From assembly GCA_023055355.1 (NCBI GenBank), contig JALJCS010000028.1, forward strand, positions 7,006,418 to 7,070,417: a stretch of DNA of 64,000 bases, given 5' to 3'. The translations under genes and the position numbers were made by a program. This DNA comes from Agelaius tricolor (taxonomy: Eukaryota; Chordata; Aves; Passeriformes; Icteridae). How positions within the stretch are numbered: the first letter of the stretch is position 1; each line of letters begins with the position of its first letter. Positions 13,216 to 25,659 of this stretch are shown in pieces. The notes under the pieces were generated by a model. The model had not been told where the DNA came from. It worked only from the letters and a program-made list of their open reading frames with translations, and did not search any database.

Positions 13216-13242
13216 GACAGACACACACACACACAGACACAT
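13216..13242. repeat. (CA)n microsatellite
   Basis: This is a short CA-dinucleotide run flanked by GACA variants. It was recognised directly, and no function is implied. Confidence 0.9.
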
Positions 13243-13981
13243 TCCCAGTCTTCCCAAAAATTCGCCAGGTCCCACAGCTGGCTGTGGAAAAATGCAGTAA
13301 GTGACAGACCAAGCCACCAACTTTATGTATTTCAAATGTTACTTAATAAATGGCCTCCATCAGGTGGTCTGCAGGATTTCAAATTATTATTCTTGGTGAT
13401 AAGGAAAACGAACACTTTCCCTGAATAAAGTCACAGTGTCTAAGGGAGAAGTTCAAGACTAAAAAAGAGAAAGTACATTTTGCTCACCTCCCCCAGTGGA
13501 ACTGAGTGCACACTCCAGACACCAGCAGCTCCATGGCAAGAACACCCGATGCCACACACATCTAAATTTACTGCCTGTGTTAAGAAGCAGTACTTGAGTC
13601 ACTTTATAAATAAAACCAGCTATTAATTGCAAACCTAATGTATTGTAGGCCGGGACACCTCTATAAACTCAAGAACTCTCCAAGGAACATCCTGGGATTA
13701 AATAATATTCTTATAGTCATTAAAGGCTCTTTCTTTCTCCACACATTGGGTTTTCTTGCACTAACTGGTGTTTTATTACACATCAGTTGTCCTAGACAAT
13801 TGATTATCTATCATGATCAGGGGAGGTGAAGAAAGGTTGTTTGACTACAGCTATTAAAGATCCATCAGATTTGTTAAAAAGGGAACAATTACTCTATTGC
13901 TTTTCTAGTTTCTCTTCATCTCCCTCAGTTACAAGAACATTCCTTTTTATCAGGGATCACAGCATCTCCTGCACTTACTTC

Positions 13982-14354
13982 CAGTCACTAAGGTGTGCTG
14001 GGATGAATTCTCCAAGAAAGAACATCCTGCTTTGGGCCCTGTCATAAATGTTTACTTACAATCAATTACTTGATTGTAAGTACCTTAAGTACCTTGATTG
14101 TAAGTATCCCACCTTAATTACTAAGAAAACACACTACCAATAATGTAAAGTTTACTATTTTAAAAGACAAACCACCCCTGTTATTTATCAGTCACTAAGG
14201 TGTGCTGGGATGAATTCTCCAAAAAGAAACATCCTGCTTTGGGACCTGTCATAAATGTTTACTTACAATCAATACCTTAATTACAAAGAAAACAAACCAC
14301 CAATAATGTAAAGTTTATTATTTTAAAAGACAAACCACCTCTGTTATTTATCAG
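13982..14354. repeat. Tandem duplication of a ~0.2-kb segment
   Basis: Two direct copies abut: 13982-14188 and 14189-14354. Both start CAGTCACTAAGGTGTGCTGG and end in TTATTTATCA. They are about 95 percent alike by eye outside an indel. The first copy has about 40 extra bases, itself a short duplication containing two CTTGATTGTAAGTA-type phrases, that the second copy lacks. This is a recent local segmental duplication immediately before the minisatellite at 14.65 kb. Confidence 0.92.
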
Positions 14355-14648
14355 ACAATACAAACTCAACTGAGAAACTGCAGCCACTGCACTGGGAAGG
14401 ATCTCCCAGAACTGGAATGGCCGTGGAGCCCAGGCTGGCACAGACTGGGGGTGCTGGTGCTGGATGCTCTGCCACGTCATCTTTGCCATCATCTTTGATC
14501 TGTGCTGTTCCAAGGCCACACAGATCATTCCAGATGCCAGAATCAGCCCCAGCAGTGGAGGGACTGACTACAGGCATCTCCAGAAAAGGGAAATCATTCT
14601 GTGTGAGCAGAACAGCCCTTTCCTATCCCTTGATTCCCAAGCCAGTGA

Positions 14649-15450
14649 ACCATGGCCAGCACTGCCAGGGGATCATGAACAGCCAGGGATCCATGGCCAG
14701 CACTGCCAGGGGATCATGGCCAGCACTGCCAGGGGATCATGGCCAGCACTGCCAGGGATCCATGGCCAGCACTGCCAGGGAACCATGGCCAGCACTGCCA
14801 GGGATCCATGGCCAGCACTGCCAGGGAACCATGGCCAGCACTGCCAGGGATCCATGGCCAGCACTGCCAGGGATCCATGGCCAGCACTGCCAGGGATCCA
14901 TGGCCAGCACTGCCAGGGAACCATGGCCAGCACTGCCAGGGAACCATGGCCAGCACTGCCAGGGAACCATGAACAGCCAGGGAACCATGGCCAGCACTGC
15001 CAGGGATCCATGAACAGCCAGGGAACCATGGCCAGCACTGCCAGGGAACCATGGCCAGCACTGCCAGGGGATCATGGCCAGCACTGCCAGGGATCCATGG
15101 CCAGCACTGCCAGGGGATCATGGCCAGCCATGGAACCATGGCCAGCACTGCCAGGGAACCATGAACAGCCAGGGATCCATGGCCAGCACTGCCAGGGAAC
15201 CATGAACAGCCAGGGATCCATGGCCAGCACTGCCAGGGATCCATGAACAGCCAGGGATCCATGGCCAGCACTGCCAGGGAACCATGGCCAGCACTGCCAG
15301 GGATCCATGGCCAGCACTGCCAGGGAACCATGAACAGCCAGGGAACCATGGCCAGCACTGCCAGGGATCCATGGCCAGCACTGCCAGGGAACCATGAACA
15401 GCCAGGGAACCATGGCCAGCACTGCCAGGGAACCATGGCCAGCACTGCCC
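14649..15450. repeat. Minisatellite, ~38 units of 23 and 18 bp
   Basis: About 38 head-to-tail units fill 0.8 kb. The long unit (about 23 bp) contains CATGGCCAGCACTGCCAGGG. The short unit (about 18 bp) contains CATGAACAGCCAGGGA and looks like an internal deletion of the long one. Units start with ACC, TCC or TC, and these variants are interspersed. The unit has no stop codon in several frames on either strand, so frames of up to about 260 codons run through it (for example PWALPGNHGQHCQG phrases). They are artefacts with no start context or non-repeat domain. Homogeneity indicates continuing turnover. Confidence 0.97.
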
Positions 15451-16121
15451 TTTCCCACCTGCACACAAAGAGTGAAAGCCATGGAGCAGGGCCAGGACAG
15501 AACAGAGCCTAGACCAGGCTTGGGCACATCATCTCCCAGGTTTTAGCCAACACAACCCATTCCTCTCTAAATCATGTGCGGTCTGGGGAGCAGAGTCCTT
15601 GAAAGAGTGACTGTTCCAGACACACAGACAAAATAAACAGCCCCACAACCCAAACAGCCGGCACAATTAGACTAAATTGTTGATCATTCCAACAGCCCGA
15701 AAAGAATAGATGATGAAGAAACATCTGTGTAAATTAAAAGGATACTTGGAGCCAGAGGAGCCTCACTTGAGATTCCAGGATGCACTATAAACATCCCAGC
15801 AGAGCCCCAGAGCTGCTCACCCCACACAGCTGGGACCAGTTAGGTTCTGTCAATGGTTTCCCGTCCCCCTTCAGGATTACAGTAAGGTAGCAAATGCCTT
15901 TAATCTAAACAAGCTTTGGGAGGAGCAAATGTTTTTGCCCCAGTTCAATGTGAGCAGCTGGAAGGAAGGAGTGCACAGCTCACATGGCAACTGAAAGAGG
16001 GCAAAGTAGATATTATTATTTTTACTACATGGCTGAGGTGCTTTGGAATTCATCCTTAGAACGACCAGCAGCAAAATCCCAAACTCCAAAAAAACTCAGA
16101 TTCTCCTTTACTTGTCCCAAA

Positions 16122-16188
16122 TAGGAATAATTTTATTTCACAAAATACCTGTTACAGCACAGGTATTTTGTGAAATAAATTATTCCTA
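16122..16188. repeat. Near-perfect inverted repeat (30-bp stem, 6-nt loop)
   Basis: The left arm 16122-16152 (starting TAGGAATAATTTTATTTCAC) is complementary to the right arm 16159-16188 with a single unpaired T, around the loop TACAGC. RNA from either strand would fold into a 67-nt hairpin of microRNA-precursor size. Two origins fit: a palindromic MITE-type element, some of which give rise to microRNA genes, or a real hairpin RNA gene. Nothing in the sequence separates these. The arms match too well to be ancient unless selection maintains pairing. Confidence 0.9.
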
Positions 16189-16359
16189 GTCATTCTCCCA
16201 GTCTGTGGCAGGCCCTTTGCAGCAGCTGAAGGACTGGCACGTGCCATCTTTGCTGCAAGAGTTTACCCCTGAAACCCCTACACTCCTCTATTTAGAACAC
16301 TTCCCTGCTCTCATTCCTATTCTGATTTCAAGCACACTGAAAGGCTGTGCTGGGTGAAG

Positions 16360-17000
16360 GGAGTTGGTGTGGATTACATTTATATCCATATATTTAGTAT
16401 TATGATAAAACAATCAGGTTGCACAACAGCCACCTCGACTCTGCTACACCTACTCATTACCTTTGTCCTCCTCTCAACACTCTCATTCATTTGCTTCATT
16501 TTCTGCTAAATTAGATTTCAAGAAGGAAGCCAGTGCCTCTCGATGCATTTACAGAGCATGAAGCACAGAAGGTCATGACTCTGGTTTCCAGCCTCTACTA
16601 CAGCAGGAATAATAATGAATCTGGTGTTGGTGTTACAGTGAAATGGAGCCTGTAATCACAGCGTGAGATCAGAGAGGGACGTACTACTATTAGCATAGAG
16701 AGAAACAAAAGTCAACAAATGAATGCCAAGATGATGTCAATTGGAATCGGTCCAGATTTACACAACTGTCGTAGAAAATAAAACCTGAAAGTTGGTCTGA
16801 ATAATTCAGACCATCCCCGTGCACAGCTTACTGTCCTTAGCCACAAATACTCAGAAGTGGGAGAAGATTCATTGTATATACAATTCTTTCAATTGTCATC
16901 CAGTTTGACATAAATCTGGAATAATTCCAAATTGTTGTTGGGAAGAAAAACTTCAAAAATCCTTAATATTACCAGATGAAATCCCTAAAAGTACCAAATT
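16360..17000. promoter_or_regulatory. Candidate conserved non-coding element
   Basis: This AT-rich block lacks simple repeats and any recognisable transposon, yet keeps at least seven isolated CpGs, for example in CCTCGACT, CTCTCGATGC, GGACGTACT, GGAATCGGTCC and ACTGTCGTAG. In CpG-poor bird DNA, isolated CpGs decay unless constrained, so this is a weak hint of selection. Several TAAT and ATTA homeodomain cores are present. No coding frame fits. This is inference only. Confidence 0.3.
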
Positions 17001-20000
17001 AATGCAAGAGGGAGACATTTCTTCTCTGGGGTCTTTACAGAATGAAGCTTAATCTGAATGAGAAACTGCTTTAACTTAAGCTAAAATTCCAGATAGTTTT
17101 TGGGGTTTTTTTTCCCTTTCTGAGGTCAAAACTGTCTATTTAACAAGGTCCCTTTGTTCATTATATATGCACATGCAGTTTACAAACTGAGTCAAGAGAG
17201 ACATTTTGTGCCATTTCTGATAACAGCTCCTCAGACTCAAACACCTCTTTAGCACTCGATCTATGAGTCAACACTCCAACAACTGACTCTGAACTGCTGA
17301 GTTTTTCCTATGGCAACCACCATACTCACTGAAATGAAAACATTCTGAGAAAAATAAAGAAGAGAGGGGATGGGGTTAGATCCTTGCCAGCACAGTTTCT
17401 TCTGTGATCAAATTAAAAGCAAACCATAGTAGTTATTAGATGTGAACAGTTGTCTGCAGGTTGTTCTTCAGGTCATGCAGACGAGCATGGAGACAGAGGA
17501 GAAGGAAGACAGCAGGCTGAGAAAGGCCAAAATCTGACTTAATTTATGTTCTCTATAATCTGTTCTTTTTTCCTACCAGCGGTGGCTCAGAATGCTGATG
17601 CATGTGCCTTTTGAAAGTTAACATTTAACAGAGATTTCAGGTCTACCGAATTCCAAGAAATAAAAATAAACTCTTGCCCTGCTTCAGCTGCCAGCTGAGG
17701 CCAATGTTTGCTGAGGGGAATGCTCAGAACCACAGAGATTTTCAGGTGGAGGAGTTCCAGGAGCCTCCCAGGCTGTGCCCCCCTGCCCCACAAACCATTT
17801 CTGAGCAGGCAAATCGAACTCACTGCTGCTTTTCCCTTCCTTATCAAACTTTTCCAGCTACAGCAGAATTTTTACAAATGTCATATTCACTGTGCTCACA
17901 CACAAGGGTGCATTGAACAGCCTCTGGACTCTGTTTGGGTTCAAACATCCCACCACACCTTCCCCCAGCAGCCCAGGACTGCTGCAATGAGGAGCATTTA
18001 AACAGAAATGCCTCTTCCTCCAGCCCAGGCTGCAATTAAAGACGTTTGGAACTGCCTTTCCTGTGGTCAGTGTCTGAACTGTCAAAATAAAAAGGGAAAT
18101 GTGGTTAAGTGTTCCAGGCTTTGTTCTAAAACCAACCATTATATGGAGGAGCTGCACATTTCCCAGGATCTTCTCAGTGCTCTCACAGTGACACTGCTCA
18201 GAAATGTCAGCACATCCTGCAGGCCACCCAGGATTCTAAATGAGATGTGTGGACCCCTCAAACAACACCAACAATAAAATCCCAGGTGAGCTCATCCACT
18301 TTTTTCTTAGCACAGAACTCCCTCCCATTGCCAGGCAGGGCAGGATCCTGTCCTGGGCTTCCACCCTTCTTTTCCCAGGTAAAAATACATTCAACATTCA
18401 AAAAATACCCAACATTCAACAAGCATTCCACTGTTTGAAAATAAAATTACCTCTCCTTAGTGAAAAGAAAAAGACACACTGGGCTGCTTGGAGCAAATAT
18501 ACATTAATCTTAAGACTAATGTGCAATGTTCTGATGGATTCTTTATCTTTTTTAAAAAAATAATCTTCTCTCTGTAAAGGCAATAGAGCATGATTTTGAA
18601 TAGTTCTGAGAATATGATCTACCTGTAAAAGCAATTATACTGAGCCCTAAGGTGCAAACAATTATGCCCATAGAGTATAGAAGTTGCTCCTTGATTTGTC
18701 TTGATTTTAAATATAAAATATGGAAGCAAGAAGAGCCTCAAATGTGACACACTTTTATCAGCATCCCAAAGTTCACACAAACCAGAGCTGGGGATTTCTT
18801 TTAGAGGCAAAGATACCAAAGTTCTGTGACTCAGCATTTCTGAGAGATGTACCTTAAAGTCTTAAAGGAGGGAATATTCTCTGTGATGAGGAACAACTGG
18901 ATAGGCAACCGTGAGAAACTGCACTGAGGGGTTTTTCACTTCAGCTATAGATGCCTGTATATGTCCTGTGACTATTTCTGAAGCCAATAAAACCAAAACT
19001 CAGGGGGAAAAAAACCCACAGAAATTCTGTCTGGTTTGTGCACAAAACCATAAATTGCTCCCAGCTTCCCTGGAAGCCAGCTCCAAGCCTGGGCACAAAA
19101 GAAGCTTCCAACTCCCAACCACCCCAGGCCAAGTCTGAATTATTCTAATGACACCTGAAGACCCCAGGATTTCCTTCTAGTCTGGGGTTTGGGAGTCTGA
19201 GGTTTGGTTCTGCAGACAGAACCAGCTCTTGTTTAGGGCTGTTTTAATGAGTGAAATGAGGTTGGGGAGGGGTCTCTCCTTTAGGGATCCAGCAACACAA
19301 AGCTACAAACCCATCCAAAACAATTCCAGGCCTCACCCCAGAACACAGCTCTGAGGACATTCCAAAGTGGACACGTGTCAGGAGGCTGGAGGCAGGGATG
19401 AGTGTGGGGCAGGTGATTCCTCTCTGCTGGGCTGGGGCTCCCCTGCAGCCTGCCCAGCACACATCAGACCTCGCTGCTTTACAGAACTCCAGCAGCTCCC
19501 TGCAGCCAGGGTTTTCAGAGATGGAGAGGGGATGATAAAACTCCCTCACTGCCATTAGCAGCAACGGGTGCAGGGGCTTTTACCTGGTGCCAGAGGTGGC
19601 TGCTGAGCCACCTGAAAACTCACCTCCAGAAATGGAACCACGCTGTGGATGGGAAGAGAGCAGTTGGAAACTACTCCTAAAAAACCAGTTTGAAACTACT
19701 AAAAAAGCAGAGTTTTGTTGAGACTGGGGAAGGCCAGGGAGGGTTTGAAGCACGTGCATGAAACACTCCATGACCCCCCAGCTGTGCAGCTCAGCCAGGG
19801 GCTCTGCAGAAATCATCTGTGTGCTGGTGGATCCCAATGTGCTCCCCACCCCAGCTGGGTTCAGCCACCATGAATTCACTTCATGGTCAGGATTCCTCCC
19901 TGCTGGGAACACCCCTCAGTTAAAGACACACAGATTTCAGTCTGCCTGGGAAGGCAAAATCCACCCCTCACAATTCAGAAATGGGGAGAGAGGGGTGAAA

Positions 20001-21648
20001 TTGAGATTCTGCTTTCAGAGCACAAGAGGATCACATTTCTCCTCCACCCCACACTCCCCTCACCACCCTCCCTCCACTTCCTTCTTCTCCTTTTTTAATA
20101 CTCTTCCAGGTCTGGCAGCCCGTGTGTTTTTTTTTCCTCCATAGAAACCGACATAACAGCGAGTTTGAGCCAGGCTCCAGCTCCACAAACACAGCCTGGC
20201 CCAGGGCAGACTCAAGAGAAACACAGAGACATGGAAAGAAATGTCCAGGATACCCTCAGGCTGCCAAGCACATGTGATCCTTCAAGGTATTGCTGAGGAT
20301 AAAGGCACAGTCCGTCTGTCCAGGGAGGTCTGTCCAGGAAGGCAGCACAAGCAACTGCTCCAGCAAATATCAAATAATGGCACTGTGAAACAGCACCCAT
20401 CACATCATGAATCCAGCAGAGCAGAGGGAATGATGTGCCCAGAATGGCACTGAAGAAGCAGCAGTTTGGCACAACAGGGTTCAATATCACCCCACACCTC
20501 ACTGGTGTGTGGCTCTGCAGACACCAAAATGCACACAAATTAAATGTGTTTATAACTGACCTTCTGCAGCTGGAGAAACACTCATAGAGGACACAGTAAT
20601 TTGCCACAAAAAGCAAATACAAGAACAAACCCCAGCCCTACAATTCAGATCTGTGCCCTAACCTGCTGTGCAGGAGCAGAACTGCTCAGCTGCTGTGTCC
20701 AAGGCCACGTGTGGCCATCAGACAGCTCTCCCTTATCTAAGCCCAAGGAATTTATGCTTGCTAGAGCAGGAGACTGTTCCCAATGTTAAAATGAAATTTT
20801 GAGTGGAGAGCCTGTGTGAAAGTACCTTGCTGGACACTGATGTGCTTCTTTAGTGAATTTTCCTTAGGATCTTAGAGCAAAAAACTGAAGCAAAGAGAGA
20901 GCAACAAAGTAATAAATGGAAGAAATTATTTATCACAATTTAGGGCTTCCTGCAGTGTTTCTGTTGCCTTTCAACACAAGAAGCTTCAAACCTTTGAATA
21001 GAAAGATTTAGAAAACACCAGAGAAAGTGAACTCCCAGCCCTGCTATATTACAATTATTCTGCTGCAATGTTAGGTAAGAAGAACAGCACAGCTACAGTA
21101 TGGAAATGCCAAGTGAAAACAATTCCTGCTATCAGCAGGGGCAGGCTCCAAGCTCCCTCGCTGCTCCTTCCCTCCCAATCTGCAGGAAACACCAGCCCAG
21201 CCCACCCTGGGCACTCAGTGACCTCCCCTGTGCCTTTGGAAAGCAGAAAGGGACAACAGAGCCACGGAGCCTTGGGAGCAGGGAGATAAAGGAACCCAGC
21301 CTGGTCAGAGGGGAGAGGGAAAGAGCAGAGACTGCTGACAGTGAGGACAGCCACCCTCCCCAAGGCTGTGGAAACAGGCAAACTCAGTGACTCTGGCTTT
21401 TGTGGGGAAATGGGGATTCACCCCTGGAAAGGATGAAGCTCCAACACTCCCTCCCCTCTCCTCTCTCTAAGCACAGAGACAGGAGGCTGCAGAGCATCTC
21501 CAGAGAAGCTGGCATTGCACTACACCCATCTGCTCCTCTGAGCTGCCAGGGAAAGAATAAACTTATCAGCAACTGCAGGTTTGGGGGAAAAGCCCTGGGC
21601 CAGCAGCTGGGCTGTGTGGGATGCTGCACACCCTGCCTGTGACCCCCC
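17001..21648. other. Gene-free unique sequence
   Basis: I see no gene, RNA or clear transposon in this stretch. Open frames of up to about 140 codons have no family resemblance and overlap one another in different frames, as chance frames do. Confidence 0.55.
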
Positions 21649-21649
21649 C

Positions 21650-21757
21650 AGAATCCCACAATCACTGGGCTGGGGTTGGAAAAGACCTTTCAGATCACTG
21701 AGCCCAGGCCTGTGGCCCGCTGTGAACACACAATGTGTGACCCTGGCAGCATCAGAG
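21650..21757 (-). mobile_element. CR1 LINE 3' terminal fragment
   Basis: The plus strand reads GAATCCCACAATCACTGGGC, then GGTTGGAAAAGACCTTTCAG, then ATCACTGAGCCCAGGCCTGT. This is the reverse complement of the final ~100 bases of CR1 retrotransposons. The fragment stops soon afterwards, so it is severely 5' truncated, the usual state of avian CR1. It has no coding capacity. Confidence 0.85.
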
Positions 21758-21759
21758 CC

Positions 21760-24700
21760 CTCTGGGCACAGGGATGATGCTCATGCAGGTGCCTGATTCA
21801 CCCTCCCTGCTGGTGGTGACCTGAAACTCTGAGCCAGGGCAGTCACCAGCATCCAGAGCAGAGCACACTCCCTCAAACACAGAGAATTCACAGACTGGAT
21901 TTGCTGCTCTCCCCCACTTCCTCCAGACATTCTGCTCCCTCTGTGCTCCCCTGTTAACCTTAACAAAAGCAGAGAGAAGAAGAATCAAACAACTCCTGTG
22001 TTTCAGTTAAGTCATATTGGAGATTCCCATCAATGCAGAGCCATGTGACTTCCAGAAATCCAGCTTTGATTTACCCCAGCTCAAGAGAGACTGGGATCAA
22101 TCTAGCTGAGCTCAACTCCAGCTCTGCTGCACCTTCCCCAGAGCACGGCCCCAGCTCAGGGGAGCTCTCCTGCTGCCCCCCACCATCCTGCTGCCCTTTT
22201 CCTCTCTCCTGCTGCAGCTCCTCCTGACCCTGGCACAGTCACGCATTTGGTTCCAGTCCAGGATACGACTGCACTGCAATAAACAACTTTTCTTAGAATT
22301 CTATTCCCAACCCCCCTTCCCCATCCTGTGTATGTTGTCTGAGGCTGTGGTTCAAAACACCGAGACAGAATTATTGCAACCCATCTTTTTTACACACTGT
22401 GCAGACTGTCTCCTCAGCATGATGCATTTTTAATAGGTTTTCTAAATGCAGACAACCAGGCTGCTAATAACAAGCTGCTTTTTTCCCCCCCATTTCTTTC
22501 CTCCTCCTTTTATATATTTTTTTCACAAGGTAAAACTGCTGTAGAGCTTTGATGTCTCACTGCACCTTACTCAAAGAAACAGAGTTTATATGGCAAACAA
22601 TTGCAAAATCCACAGCACTCGAGCTGTTAAAGCTGTAACAGGCACCACTGGAATGATCCTGGTGCTTGCCTGCCACTTCTGTCAGGTCCACCACAAGTTT
22701 TACTCTCACAGGCCACAAAAAGAATATTGTTTGAACATGAGTTGAACAAAAGATTTCAGGATGCTGGGCACCAAACCAAGCAGAGAGATAAACTCCAAAT
22801 TTAGCCTGCCACAGGCAAAGCCCATCTCCTGCAACACTTCAGACAACTCTGGGAGAACTCCTCCTCCTCGTTGGACTGAGATGAAGAGAAGAAATCCTGT
22901 TGTCTGGCTGGAACACCTTTCATCTCCTGTCCTATCTACATCTCCACTTTGCAGCTGCCCCCTCTGCGTCCTTGGCACCTCATAAATGGCGAGGCCACCC
23001 TTGCAGGATCCATCCCCAGCTGCTGGAAAGGGCTGAGCCTGCATTGCAGGGTGTTGCTTCAGCCCATGCCCCAGGTGTGACAGGAGAGTTACTGAACAAC
23101 AACACCGAGGAGGAGATGAGAGCGGGAGGTTCTGGCTCTGCACGTGGGTGGCTGGATGGAGAAAAGATAATAAAAGATGATAAAGGATGGAGAGGCAGGC
23201 AGGCACTCCTTGCTATGAAAGAAAAAGGCATCACCCTGCTCAAGCTTTCCTAAACCCCACTGCACTTTCAACCTCTAGAAGTAAAGCTGCAATTTAGCTT
23301 CATTTTTGCTGAAAAAAAATACGTATATAAATAAAAACCAGGAGCACTGATGTCACTAACTTCTTTTCCCCCTGCTTTTCCAAAAACGGAACTTTAAAAA
23401 TGGGCCAAAATTCAGGAGAAAAGGCTCTACTGTCTCCAGAGCTAAAATGTACCAGTTTGACTTGGCAGCTGAACAACTTTCCACTGATTTGATGCTTTCC
23501 CCCTCCTCGAATTCTCCCATCCAAATGCAGCTGGAAATGTCGTTAGAGAAAAGAAGAGGCATTTCCTGTGCGGTTCCCCCTTCCCCCACCACATTCTTGG
23601 CACAAAAGGCAAGGGAAAAGCTAGAGAGACAAAGTGTGCATAAGAGGGAGAAGAGAGAGGCAGTGTGCAGGGATTTCTGGCTGCTCCCCAGAAAACGTAC
23701 AACAGGAATTGCAGGGCTCAAAAGAGACAATTTACCCCCTTTCTGCAAGGCTCTGGAGCCCTTGGTTCAGTATGGAATGGTGGTCAGAGACAGGAGCATG
23801 GCACTACAGCCTGGCCAGGACACGTTCCAGATCCTGCAGAGTCCCTGGAGGAGAGATCCTGACACTTCCCACAGCCAGCCACACACAGCTTAGTTATTTA
23901 CACCTCAAATCCAGCTGCATTAAAATCCTTCAGTGCTCCAGAAGTGGAAGGAATAATGGGGGAGAGGGATTGAGGACAGAAGATGAGATGGGGACGACAG
24001 AGAAAAGGTTTCTTTTAATGCTTTGTGTCTTTGGCCACATCTGACTGACTTTTTTAACACCACACTCTTGAAAAAGGCACCAAGCAAAGCTTTGCACAGG
24101 ACAAGTTTCCAGCACCTCTGTTTTTCAGAGCGTGTGTATTCAGCACTTTGTGAAAATTAAATCCCTCCAAGGTATCCAAATCCAAGCCCTGCAAGGGGCT
24201 GGCAATTCTAAAAGCAGAGCCCCAAAGGTCTGCAGCTGGCTGCTGCCCAGTCGTTTTGCACTGTGGTGCCCTGCAGAAAGCAGCCATTGTCCCAGCCCAG
24301 AACCCCCAGTGCCACTCCCAAAGTGCTGTAACATTCAGGGTTCTTTGTGAAAATGATCCCACAGCAACAGTCGTGAGCTGGGTACTGCAATCTGACTTCC
24401 CCTGGTTTCACTTAGTCACTCTGCTCCAGAATGGATCAAAGCCTCCACAAAGGTTGAGTCAATTTAAACATTCAGTTTGCTTCTTGAGCTGTGAATTAAA
24501 TGCATTCTTTGGTGGCTGGGTAGGGATGAGTGACTCAGTCTGTATAAACATTAACTGACTCTAAAGCTAATGGAAAAAAGAAATATGGAAAGGAGAAAAA
24601 CAGAATCATACGTAACTTCTTGTTTCAGCTGGCAGCAAACCCAGATGCAGTGGGTGCACAGCAGCTTGTGAGGACTCTGTACCATCCAGTCTGGTTTTTC

Positions 24701-25320
24701 TAAGGCACAAACACACCCCTACCTTTAGGATTTTTGAAGTCTCAGTCCGAAATTCACATCCGTGCAGGGGAAGGGAACACATAAAGGGTGTGGCCTAATG
24801 ACTTCCTTCTTTGTTCTGCAATCAAACAGCACCAGGCTATCTCTGCCCTCGCTTCCTCCTTGGCAGACGGAAGAATTCTCAGTTCAGTAAGACCTTGCAC
24901 CCTCTCTAAAAACTTCCAATGGATCCCATTCTTTCAGCAGGGACCCCGCAGAAGTTTTTACAGACCTCTGACAAGAGCACAGCGCTGTGAGCACACGCAT
25001 TTACAAGCAATTCCTATTCCAAAGAGTTTAAATCCAAAGAAAAGGAAAAGAAAGGCCCCTTTTTGCAGATCTGGATTAACACGATTTAGATCATACTTAC
25101 AGAGGATTTATGTGGCAAAGGAATTAAATTTACATATCCTTAGTCTCAGCTTCCACTGGAGCTGGCTGCGAGACTCCTCACTACGATATTCCACATGGAA
25201 CTTTAGATGCTCAGCACTGCCTGGCTGCCTCTGAGCAGTCAGAGATGTTCTCTACCTGAAACCTGAAGGAGAGGCAGAGAAGCAGATGCTGTGTTGACTG
25301 TGCAGACACCTCTGCAAACA
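21760..25320. other. Gene-free unique sequence
   Basis: No gene or recognisable repeat is visible. Overlapping short open frames around 23.4-24.0 kb on both strands carry no conserved motif and show no codon-usage bias that I can see. An AP-1-type TGACTCA occurs near 24.53 kb without supporting context. Confidence 0.5.
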
Positions 25321-25324
25321 CAGC

Positions 25325-25420
25325 TCTGAGGGCACTGACCTTCCCTTATCTGCCCCGCCGATAAGGCGCACTTGGCACCGGCGCTGCTCTGCTGCCTGCC
25401 TGCCGGATGATTTAGGGGCA
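25325..25420. promoter_or_regulatory. CpG-rich patch with facing GATA motifs
   Basis: TTATCTGCCCCGCCGATAA (25346-25364) places two GATA-factor motifs in inverted orientation around a GC-box-like CCCCGCC, and the second extends to GATAAGG. Several further CpGs follow, in GGCGCA, CACCGGCGC and GCCGGATG. GATA factors bind paired palindromic sites, so a distal enhancer is plausible. There is no TATA box or obvious downstream exon. The role is inferred. Confidence 0.4.
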
Positions 25421-25659
25421 GCTCCTGCTGCTCTGCTACTGCATTTCACTCTCACCTCTGTGCTCTGTGACAGGGGCAGAGGTGGGCCTGGGCAAATCAG
25501 CTTCACTGGGAAACAGCTGGGAATGTTCCCATTTGTGTGCCTGGAGGCTGGTGATGGACTGTGCAGCACGTTCTGAGCTGCACTAAACCCTCTTTACGGC
25601 AGCATAAAGCAGCCTCAAGCTAAACAAAAATGCCCCATAAGAACAGATTTTATAGAAAT

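Noticed and set aside
14464..15466. Open frames of 250-260 codons on both strands (PWALPGNHGQHCQG and CWPWFPGSAGH phrases)
   Set aside because: They run through a stop-free minisatellite, occur on both strands in several frames, and have no non-repeat domain.
25090..25110. Strong minus-strand splice-donor-like sequence (CTGTAAGTATGAT)
   Set aside because: A similar sequence near 27.89 kb also lacks a plausible exon, and without a matching acceptor or coding frame the donor is probably chance.
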